The translations under genes and the position numbers were made by a program. Of a stretch of 64,000 nt of DNA, positions 23,862 to 32,481 are shown in pieces. How positions within the stretch are numbered: the first letter of the stretch is position 1; every line of letters starts with the position of its first letter. This DNA comes from Thermoactinospora rubra (GTDB lineage: Bacteria > Actinomycetota > Actinomycetes > Streptosporangiales > Streptosporangiaceae): the NCBI RefSeq assembly GCF_002093975.1, contig NZ_MSZZ01000032.1:62001-126000 (forward strand), in the 5' to 3' direction. The notes beneath the pieces were generated by a model. It searched no databases. It was not told the origin of the DNA and saw nothing but the letters and a program-made list of their open reading frames with translations.

Positions 23862-25760
23862 ATGACGACCCAGCCTCCCGGAAACGGGAGCCTCGTGAGG
23901 TTCCGCCTCGCCCGCGCATTAACGATCGGTCTCGTGCTGGCGACCGCCGTCATGACGACAGGAACAGCCGCCGCATCACCGACCCCCGGCGCCCCCGATC
24001 TCGGGCCGAACGTCACCGTCTTCGACCCGAGCATGCCGGTCAGCCACATCCAGGCGACCCTCGACGCGGCACACGCCGCTCAGGTCGACAACGAGATGGG
24101 CACCACGCGCCACGCCTACCTCTTCAAACCCGGCACGTACGGCACCGCGGAACACCCGCTCCAGATCAAGGTCGGCTACTACACCGAGATCGCCGGCCTG
24201 GGCGCCTCGCCCACCGACGTCGTCATCAACGGCAAGGTCGAGGTCTACAACCGCTGCCTGGCCGACGGCGGGACCGGCAACTGCCTCGCGCTCGTCAACT
24301 TCTGGCGCACCCTGTCCAACCTGTCGATCGACGTCAACGCGGCCGGCCAGGACGGCTGCAGGGCGTCGGCGAACTTCTGGGCCGTCTCCCAGGCGGTCTC
24401 CCTGCGCCGTCTCGACATCAGCGGCGGCACCCTGTCGCTGATGGACTACTGCACCGCCGGCCCGCAGTACGCCAGCGGAGGCTTCATCGCCGACTCCAGG
24501 CTGCCGTCCGTCACGAACGGATCGCAGCAGCAGTGGCTGACCCGCAACAGCGAGATCGCCGGCTGGTCGAACGGCGTGTGGAACCAGGTCTTCTCGGGCG
24601 TGGCCGGCGCACCGGGCGAGGCCGGGTTCCCGAACCCGCCCTACACGACCCTCGACGCCACCCCCGTCAGCCGGGAGAAGCCCTTCCTGTACGTCGACGC
24701 GCGAGGCAGGTACCAGGTCCGCGTGCCCGCCGCCCGGAGGGACACGCGCGGCATCTCGTGGGCCGGCGGCATGACCCCGGGCCGTACGCTGCCCATCACC
24801 GACTTCTTCATCGCCAAGCCGTCGGATTCGGTGCAGGTCATCAACAACCAGCTCGCGCGCGGCAAGCACCTGCTGCTCACGCCCGGCGTGTACGGCATCG
24901 CGCGGAGCATCGAGGTCAAGCGCCCGAACACGGTCGTCCTCGGGCTCGGGCACGCCACGCTCACCGCCGTCGACGGCTCGACCCCGCTCGTCGTCGCCGA
25001 CGTCCCCGGCGTGATCGTCGCGGGCGTGACCGTCGACGCGGGCCTGGAGAAGTCGCCGGTCCTGCTGAGGGTCGGCAAGAGGGTCGGCAAGAGCCACGGG
25101 AACCGCCCGAGCTCGCCGGACAACCCGACGACCCTGTCCGACGTGTACTTCCGGGTCGGCGGGCCGCACGTCGGCAAGACCGACATCGCGCTCGAGGTCA
25201 ACAGCGACAACGTGCTCATCGACCACGCCTGGGTGTGGCGCGCCGACCACGGCGTCGAGGGCTTCACCGACACCGAGCGCTGGAACACCAACATCGGCCG
25301 CAACGGCGCGGTCGTCAACGGCGACCACGTGACCGCGACCGGCCTGTTCGTCGAGCACTTCCAGCAGTACAACACCGTCTGGAACGGCGAAGCCGGCACG
25401 ACGATCCTGTACCAGAACGAGCTGCCGTACGACCCGCCGACCCAGGCCGACTGGATGAACGGCGACGTCGAGGGCTGGGCCGGCTACAAGGTCGGCGACC
25501 ACGTCAGGACGCACAGGCTCTACGGCGGCGGGGTGTACGTCTTCAACCAGAACAACCCGCAGATCCACACCGAGAACGGCTTCGAGGTCCCCGAGACCCC
25601 GGGCGTCAGGCTGCATCACATCATGACCGTCAACCTCAGCGCCGGAACGATCGACCACGTCGTCAACGGCGTGGGGGACGCGGCCGACACGACCAGGGTC
25701 GGCGCGCCGGTGTACGTCGTGGACTATCCGGTCCCGGTCGCGGATTCCCCGTCCCCGTAG
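23862..25760 (+). CDS. secreted right-handed beta-helix protein (pectate lyase/GH55-like fold)
   Basis: 632 aa. Signal peptide RFRLARALTIGLVLATAVMTTGTAAASPT. It then has two beta-helix modules, one near residues 60-260 and one near 300-600, with Pro-Gly-turn coil repeats (FKPGTYG..., LLLTPGVYGIARSIEVKRPNTVVLGLGHATL). Such proteins are often labelled adenylyl cyclase or coagulation-factor-like in actinomycetes, but the fold is that of beta-1,3-glucanases and pectate lyases. Substrate not determined; no carbohydrate-binding module is visible. Confidence 0.75.
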   Translation: MTTQPPGNGSLVRFRLARALTIGLVLATAVMTTGTAAASPTPGAPDLGPNVTVFDPSMPVSHIQATLDAAHAAQVDNEMGTTRHAYLFKPGTYGTAEHPLQIKVGYYTEIAGLGASPTDVVINGKVEVYNRCLADGGTGNCLALVNFWRTLSNLSIDVNAAGQDGCRASANFWAVSQAVSLRRLDISGGTLSLMDYCTAGPQYASGGFIADSRLPSVTNGSQQQWLTRNSEIAGWSNGVWNQVFSGVAGAPGEAGFPNPPYTTLDATPVSREKPFLYVDARGRYQVRVPAARRDTRGISWAGGMTPGRTLPITDFFIAKPSDSVQVINNQLARGKHLLLTPGVYGIARSIEVKRPNTVVLGLGHATLTAVDGSTPLVVADVPGVIVAGVTVDAGLEKSPVLLRVGKRVGKSHGNRPSSPDNPTTLSDVYFRVGGPHVGKTDIALEVNSDNVLIDHAWVWRADHGVEGFTDTERWNTNIGRNGAVVNGDHVTATGLFVEHFQQYNTVWNGEAGTTILYQNELPYDPPTQADWMNGDVEGWAGYKVGDHVRTHRLYGGGVYVFNQNNPQIHTENGFEVPETPGVRLHHIMTVNLSAGTIDHVVNGVGDAADTTRVGAPVYVVDYPVPVADSPSP

Positions 25761-25808
25761 GACCGGCTCCGGTGGCCGGACGGTTGTCCATCGGGTCGCG
25801 GACTTGAC

Positions 25809-25840
25809 CCTGACACCGTGTCACGCGGCACGGTGTCAGG
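25809..25840. promoter_or_regulatory. 12-bp perfect inverted repeat next to start codon, possible TetR-type operator
   Basis: Arms CCTGACACCGTG (25809-25820) and CACGGTGTCAGG (25829-25840), 8-nt spacer, ending one base before ATG 25842. The left arm with the spacer also forms the odd palindrome TGACACCGTGTCA (25811-25823), a shape common for TetR-family sites. It may instead terminate the upstream gene. Confidence 0.45.
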
Positions 25841-25841
25841 C

Positions 25842-26795
25842 ATGTCTGTCCCCTATGTCGGCTCCGGGCCGTACTGCTACGCCAACTCCCTCGCGATGGT
25901 CCTCGGCGGCCAGGCGCCGTCCCCGGCGGTGATCGAGGTCCTGACGGGCTCCCCGTACGGCATGCAGCTGATCGGCGGGCGCCTGCCGTTGTTCGACCCC
26001 TTCGGCTGGGACCCCGAGATCGGGCTCGACGCTGCGATCGGCCTGCTCGGCTGGGAGTGCGAGCGCGTGGACGGTGGGACCGCCGCCGAGGCGCTCGACC
26101 GGCTGCGCCGGGCCTGCCAGGACGGCCCGGTGCTGGCCGGGCCGCTTGAGCTCGGCCTGCTGTCGTACCAGCCTGGATCGGGCAGGGCGGTCGGCGCCGA
26201 CCACTACGTGGTGGTGCTGGAGGCGGGCGAGGACGCCGTGCTCGTGCACGACCCGCAGGGCTACCCGTACGCCACGCTGCCGGTCGACGCCTTCGCCGAG
26301 GCGTGGCGCGGGGAGCTGATCTCCTATCTGGAGCGGCCGTTCCGGATGCGGTACGGCTTCGCCCGGCGGGAGCGCGTCGGCCCGGAGGAGGCGCTGCGGC
26401 GTTCCCTGCCCGCCGGGCTGGCCTGGCTGGCCGGCCGGACGGACGTGGAGGTCTCGCCCGGCACGCTGGGGCAGGCCGAGGCCGCCGAACGCACGGCCCG
26501 GCTGGTGGAGGAAGGGCTGGATCCCGAGATCAGGGCGTTGTGGCAGGCGTTCGCGGTGCGGGTGGGCGCCCGCCGCCTCAACGACCTGGCGGTCTGCCTG
26601 GCCTCCCTCGGCCTCGACGCGGGCGCGGCCGTCGCCACGGAGCAGGCCCGCGTCGTCGGCGGCCTGCAGGGCCCGCTGGTGTCGGGCGACGACGCGGCGC
26701 TCGCGGCCGGCCTGCGCCGGCTGGCCCCGACGTACGAACGGCTGCACGCCGCCCTGACCACCGGCGAGGACCCGGTCCGGCTCCAGGACGCATAG
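25842..26795 (+). CDS. C39-peptidase/BtrH-like N-terminal protein
   Basis: About 317 aa. GPYCYANSLAMVLG gives a papain-like Cys with a preceding Tyr. GADHYVVVLEA supplies a His and VHDPQGYPYA an Asp, the triad order of C39-type peptidases and BtrH acyltransferases. The C-terminal 150 residues are helical and unrecognised. ATG 25842 is preferred because the in-frame GTG at 25818 lies inside the inverted repeat. Could cleave or transfer an acyl/peptide group; substrate unknown. Confidence 0.65.
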   Translation: MSVPYVGSGPYCYANSLAMVLGGQAPSPAVIEVLTGSPYGMQLIGGRLPLFDPFGWDPEIGLDAAIGLLGWECERVDGGTAAEALDRLRRACQDGPVLAGPLELGLLSYQPGSGRAVGADHYVVVLEAGEDAVLVHDPQGYPYATLPVDAFAEAWRGELISYLERPFRMRYGFARRERVGPEEALRRSLPAGLAWLAGRTDVEVSPGTLGQAEAAERTARLVEEGLDPEIRALWQAFAVRVGARRLNDLAVCLASLGLDAGAAVATEQARVVGGLQGPLVSGDDAALAAGLRRLAPTYERLHAALTTGEDPVRLQDA

Positions 26796-26871
26796 CGGCC
26801 CAGGCGACGCGCGCGCCGTTCCCTGGCCGTGCGTTGCCCTACGGCATCGGGCACGGCGGGCACGGCCGCCG

Positions 26872-28305
<1,434 letters not shown>

Positions 28306-28381
28306 GCACGGACGGTAGCGCCGGGCGCCGCGCGCCCGCCTCTCATTTTCGCCCGCCTCCCGCCTCGGATAGCGTCGAGGC

Positions 28382-29233
28382 ATGCGGCTTCATGTGGGAT
28401 GCGCGATGTGGACTCACGCCCCGTGGCAGGGGCGCTACCTGCCCCATCCCCTCCCGGCCGCCGAGCGGCTGCGGGCCTACGCGACCTGGTGCAACGCGGT
28501 CGAGGGCAACACGACCTTCTACGCGACCCCGGCCAGGGCCACCGTGGAGCTGTGGGCGCGGCAGACCGCTCCGGACTTCCGCTTCGTGGTCAAGCTCCCC
28601 AAGGCCATCACGCACGAGCGCCGCCTCACCGGCGGCGAGGAGGAGCTGCGGGCCTTCCTGGACGCGATCGAACCGCTCGGGCCGCGGGCGCACGCCCTGT
28701 GGATCCAGCTGCCCAAGTCGTTCGGCCCAGGCGACGTCGGCGCCCTGGCGGGGTTCCTCCGCGGGCTGCCGCGGTCCCACAGGTACGCCGTCGAGGTCCG
28801 GCATCCGGCCTTCTTCGCGGACCCGCGTGCGGAGCAGCTGCTCGAGAGGGTCCTGGCGGGCGCGGACGCCGAATGGATCCCGTTCGACACCGTCACGCTC
28901 TTCGAGAGCCCGCCCGCCAGTGACGCCGAACGCGACGCCTGGACCAAGAAGCCGCGCGTGCCACGCCGGGACAGGGCGCTCACCGGCCGCCCGATCGTGC
29001 GCTACATCGGCCGGGACTCCGCCGAGCACACGGTCCGGGGCTGGCAGCCGTGGATCGGGACGGTCGCCGGATGGCTCCGCGAGGGCCGCACGCCGACCGT
29101 GTTCGTCCACACGCCGGACAACGCCGACGCGCTCATGCTCGCCCGGCGTTTCCACGACGAGGTGCGGGCCCGGGTGCCCGAGCTGGAGCCGCTGCCCGAG
29201 CCCGCCCCGGTCGAGCCGCTGACCCTTTTCTGA
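28382..29233 (+). CDS. DUF72 family protein
   Basis: 283 aa TIM-barrel DUF72 (YecE-like) protein. LHVGCAMWTHAPWQGRYLP is at the start, then YATWCNAVEGNTTFYATP, FRFVVKLPKAITHERRL, VEVRHPAFF and IVRYIGR. The biochemical role is not established for the family. It is divergent from proS with 76 bp between the starts. Confidence 0.88.
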   Translation: MRLHVGCAMWTHAPWQGRYLPHPLPAAERLRAYATWCNAVEGNTTFYATPARATVELWARQTAPDFRFVVKLPKAITHERRLTGGEEELRAFLDAIEPLGPRAHALWIQLPKSFGPGDVGALAGFLRGLPRSHRYAVEVRHPAFFADPRAEQLLERVLAGADAEWIPFDTVTLFESPPASDAERDAWTKKPRVPRRDRALTGRPIVRYIGRDSAEHTVRGWQPWIGTVAGWLREGRTPTVFVHTPDNADALMLARRFHDEVRARVPELEPLPEPAPVEPLTLF

Positions 29234-29296
29234 GCGTACGGACCTTTTCTGACCGTACGGACGGCCGGACGCGGTGGTCACGCGCCCGGTGCCGGA

Positions 29297-29815
29297 TCAC
29301 TTGCGCGCGGTGCGGACGCGCAGGCTGCCGTACTCGAGCTCGCCGCTGATCTCGACGTACGGCCGGCCCGGCTGCGCGGGTCCGTCCGCCTTGCAGGTCA
29401 CGCTGCCCCACACGGTGCGCACCCTGTCGGCGTTCACGGTCGCGCCGGGCGGCAGGACGACGGTGGCGGAGCCGTACGTGAGCCGGAGCTCGATGGCGAT
29501 CACCGGATGCCGGATGAGGGCGCGGGACAGGTCGAGCCGCACCTTGCCGAACTCGGAGCGGACGCGCAGCCGGCGCGGGACCCGCCAGGCGCCCGTCCGC
29601 CGGATGTGCCCGCCCGTGGAGGCCAGCTCGACCGCCTCCTCCTCCGGCAGGTCGGCGACCGCCGGCAGCAGGTCGCCGAGCGTCCTGGCCGTGAGCACCC
29701 GCTCCAGCCGTTCCTCCATCTCGCCGAGCTCCAGGCGGCCGTCGGCGAACGCCTGCTGGAGCCGCTGGAGGGCGTTGCCGCGTTCCTCGTCGGAGACGAG
29801 TGTCCGTGGTTCCAT
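29297..29815 (-). CDS. DUF1707 domain protein (with DrrAB exporter)
   Basis: 172 aa. The N-terminal SHOCT-like DUF1707 helix pair is VSDEERGNALQRLQQAFADGRLELGEMEERL. It is followed by a beta-rich domain (GAWRVPRRLRVRSEFGKVRLDLSRALIRHPVIAIEL). It is the third gene of a DrrA-DrrB-DUF1707 cassette and is paralogous to the protein at 51637-52173. A membrane-stress or adaptor role is possible; unproven. Confidence 0.8.
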   Translation of the reverse strand: MEPRTLVSDEERGNALQRLQQAFADGRLELGEMEERLERVLTARTLGDLLPAVADLPEEEAVELASTGGHIRRTGAWRVPRRLRVRSEFGKVRLDLSRALIRHPVIAIELRLTYGSATVVLPPGATVNADRVRTVWGSVTCKADGPAQPGRPYVEISGELEYGSLRVRTARK

Positions 29816-29850
29816 GCGCGCCGACGCCTCCCCGGGCGGGTCGAGCGGGA

Positions 29851-30654
29851 TCACCGGCTGACCGCCCTCTTGTAGAGCCGGGTGGCCAGGGGCACGAAGA
29901 CGATCAGAAGCAGCGCGGACCACAGCAACGTCGCCGTCACCGGATGACGGAGCGGCCAGGCGTCGGGCACCGGCATGGCCGCGCTGGTGTTGCCGAACAG
30001 CTCGCGGATCGCCTGGATGACGGCCGAGACGGGGTTCCACTCGGCGGCCACCTGTAGCGGCCCGGGCAGGCGGGTGCTGTCGACGAAGGCGTTGGACAGG
30101 AAGACCAGCGGCATCGACACGATCGTGGCGATGTTGTTGAACACCTCGGGCGTGCGCAGGGACAGCGCGACCGTCGCGGTCACCCACGAGAAGGCGTACG
30201 CGAACAGCAGCAGCACCAGGAAGCCCAGCACGGCCTCGTGCGGCGCCGAGTGGATGCGCCAGCCGACGACCAGCCCGACCAGGGCCATGGAGACCAGGCT
30301 GGCGACGTTCATGAGCACGTCGCCGAGGGTCTGGCCGATCAGCACGGCCGAGGGCGCCATGGGCAGCGTGCGGAACCGGTCGAAGATGCCCTTCTGCAGA
30401 TCCAGGGTGAGCGTGTAGCCCGTGATCTGCGCGCTCATCACGATCGTCTGGACGAAGATCCCCGGGAGCATGTACTCCCGGTACGACATGCCCGGCAGCT
30501 CGATCATGCTGCCGAAGACGTACGCGAACAGCAGCACGAACACGATCGGGAACGTGATCGCGCCGCCCAGCAGGTCCGGCGCCCGCCGGATCTTGAGGAT
30601 GTTGCGCTTGGTGATCGTCACGCCGTCGGCGAGGGCCGTCTGAAGGGCGGTCAT
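29851..30654 (-). CDS. ABC-2 type exporter permease (DrrB-like)
   Basis: 267 aa, six TM helices. Features of daunorubicin-type permeases: FPIVFVLLFAYVFGS, GISYREY-like MSYREYMLPGIFVQT, RFRTLPMAPSAVLIG and SNAFVDSTRLPGPLQVAAEWNPVS. Start overlaps the ATPase stop (ATGA). Substrate unknown, probably a lipophilic drug or lipid. Confidence 0.9.
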   Translation of the reverse strand: MTALQTALADGVTITKRNILKIRRAPDLLGGAITFPIVFVLLFAYVFGSMIELPGMSYREYMLPGIFVQTIVMSAQITGYTLTLDLQKGIFDRFRTLPMAPSAVLIGQTLGDVLMNVASLVSMALVGLVVGWRIHSAPHEAVLGFLVLLLFAYAFSWVTATVALSLRTPEVFNNIATIVSMPLVFLSNAFVDSTRLPGPLQVAAEWNPVSAVIQAIRELFGNTSAAMPVPDAWPLRHPVTATLLWSALLLIVFVPLATRLYKRAVSR

Positions 30655-31631
30655 CGGCTGTACTCCTTGCTCTTGGCGCTCTTGGCAGGTTCTCCGGCCT
30701 GGTGTCCGGTGAGGGTGAGGAAGACCTCGTCCAGCGTCGGCCGCCGCAGGACGGCGTCGCGTACGGCGACGCGCTCGGCCGCCAGCAGGCCCAGGGCCGA
30801 GGTGAGCGCGGCCGTGCCGGTGCTGACCGGGATCGTCAGCCGCAGCGTGGCGGCGTCGGCCCGCGTCTCCCCGGCCGCCACGGGCGCCAGGGCGCGCCGT
30901 GCGACGTCGACGTCCTCAGGGCGGCTCAGCGTCAGCTCGACCCGGTCTCCGCCGACCTGGCCCTTGAGCTCGTCGGCGGTGCCGAGGGCGATCACGCGGC
31001 CGTGGTCGACCACGGCGATCGTCTGGGCGAGCCGGTCGGCCTCCTCCAGGTACTGGGTGGTGAGCAGCACCGTGGTGCCGCCCGCGACGAGCTCGGCGAC
31101 GACGTCCCACAGGCTCGCGCGGGCCCGGGGGTCCAGCCCGGTGGTGGGCTCGTCGAGGAACAGCACCGGCGGGTCGGCGACCAGCGCGCCCGCCAGGTCC
31201 AGGCGGCGTCGCATGCCGCCGGAGTAGCCGCGCACGGGGCGGTCGGCCGCCTCGGTGAGGTCGAAGCGTTCCAGCAGCTCGCGGGCGCGCTGCTTGCTGC
31301 GTCTGACGCCGAGGTGGTAGAGGCGGCCGACCATCTCCAGGTTCTCGGCGCCGGTGAGGTGGTCGTCGACGGCGGCGTACTGGCCGGAGGCGCCGATGCG
31401 GGCGCGCAGCCGGTCCGCCTCGGCCACGACGTCGAAGCCGGCGACCGTGGCACGGCCGGCGTCCGGCCGCAGCAGGGTGGTGAGGATCCGCACGGTCGTG
31501 GTCTTGCCAGCGCCGTTGGGGCCGAGCAGGGCGAACACGGTGCCCTCGGGGACCGCCAGGTCCACCCCGTCGAGGGCGACCACGTCGCCGTACTTCTTGA
31601 CCAGCCCTTCGGCCAGGATGGCGGGGGACAT
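30651..31631 (-). CDS. ABC exporter ATP-binding protein (DrrA-like)
   Basis: 326 aa. Walker A GPNGAGKTT, signature YSGGMRRRLDLA, Walker B PVLFLDEPTTGLDP and the long DrrA-type C-terminal domain ending in RRPTLDEVFLTLTG. It drives the adjacent permease. Three 19-bp direct repeats lie in its leader. Confidence 0.93.
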   Translation of the reverse strand: MSPAILAEGLVKKYGDVVALDGVDLAVPEGTVFALLGPNGAGKTTTVRILTTLLRPDAGRATVAGFDVVAEADRLRARIGASGQYAAVDDHLTGAENLEMVGRLYHLGVRRSKQRARELLERFDLTEAADRPVRGYSGGMRRRLDLAGALVADPPVLFLDEPTTGLDPRARASLWDVVAELVAGGTTVLLTTQYLEEADRLAQTIAVVDHGRVIALGTADELKGQVGGDRVELTLSRPEDVDVARRALAPVAAGETRADAATLRLTIPVSTGTAALTSALGLLAAERVAVRDAVLRRPTLDEVFLTLTGHQAGEPAKSAKSKEYSR

Positions 31632-31667
31632 GAGGGTTTCTCCTTCGCTCAGGTTTCCGGGGAGTTT

Positions 31668-31724
31668 CAGGGGACGACGGGTTTCTCAGGGGACGACGGG
31701 TTTCTCAGGGGACGACGTGGTTTT
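31668..31724 (-). repeat. 19-bp direct repeat, three copies, in the ABC leader
   Basis: CAGGGGACGACGGGTTTCT occurs at 31668-31686 and 31687-31705, with a degraded third copy at 31706-31724. It lies between the EXLDI gene stop and the ABC ATPase start, so it is either a regulatory array or slippage product. Confidence 0.7.
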
Positions 31725-31794
31725 CAGGATTTTTCTGGCATGACGGGATGGCGGGCGGTCGCCTGTCGACCGTCCGGTGCGATGACCGATGGAG

Positions 31795-32340
31795 TTAGAT
31801 GTCGAGGTCCTCCACGACGGGACGCTCGACGAGCTGGGCGATCATGTCGTAGAACTCGTCCGGCACCTTGCCGCGCAGCTCCTCGACGGTGTCGACGACC
31901 TCGAGCGTGGCGTCGCCCTGGACGAAGCCCCAGCTGGAGTCGCTCAGGCCGAGGTAGGTGCGCCACGTGCCGCGGGAGAACAGGCTCTCCAGCCAGTTCT
32001 CCCCTTCCGAGTTGTCCGTCCAGTCGGGCGAGCGGTTCACGTGCAGGACGTACTTGCCCTTACGCGAGCGGTACACCCGGAAGGTCTCGACCCGGCTGCC
32101 GGTCGTGCGCCCCCACTCGCCGAGCAGTACTCCCGAGAAACGCAGCTTGCGGCCGGCACCCGGGCCGACCTGGACGACGACCTCGTCGTAGCCCTCCTGG
32201 CGGCCCTCCTCAATCTCGACGTAGCGCCGCAGCGCCACGCTGATCGCCGTCGACAGCTTGCCCCCGGCGAGCTCCTGCGCCCGCTGGAACAGCGGCAGGT
32301 CCTCGTCCGAGACGTAGATCGTTTTGTTGGGCATCATCAT
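31795..32340 (-). CDS. EXLDI family protein, ribbon-helix-helix-like
   Basis: 181 aa (179 if the third of three tandem ATGs is used). The C-terminus ERPVVEDLDI carries the E-x-L-D-I signature of the EXLDI family, which often sits beside DrrA-type transporters. The N-terminal 45 residues (KTIYVSDEDLPLFQRAQELA with GGKLSTAISVALRRYVE) fit a ribbon-helix-helix DNA-binding fold. It precedes the ABC cassette on the same strand. I infer a local regulator that reads the palindrome just upstream of its own start. Confidence 0.75.
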   Translation of the reverse strand: MMMPNKTIYVSDEDLPLFQRAQELAGGKLSTAISVALRRYVEIEEGRQEGYDEVVVQVGPGAGRKLRFSGVLLGEWGRTTGSRVETFRVYRSRKGKYVLHVNRSPDWTDNSEGENWLESLFSRGTWRTYLGLSDSSWGFVQGDATLEVVDTVEELRGKVPDEFYDMIAQLVERPVVEDLDI

Positions 32341-32351
32341 CCATCCTCATC

Positions 32352-32379
32352 CCGTATACGTATAAGGCTACGTATACGG
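32352..32379. promoter_or_regulatory. operator palindrome upstream of EXLDI gene
   Basis: A perfect 11-bp inverted repeat, CCGTATACGTA (32352-32362) and TACGTATACGG (32369-32379), 6-nt spacer, 12 bp before the EXLDI start. It is strikingly AT-rich for this genome and contains TATACG elements that could overlap a -10 box. Likely autoregulatory site. Confidence 0.7.
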
Positions 32380-32481
32380 TTCCCGGTTGGCAACGGTCGT
32401 TTTTCGGTGACATGAGCGGCGGCGGGGCCGGCGGTATGAATGTGGCTTTTCCCGGCATGCGTTTAGGCGTAATCAAGAGGA

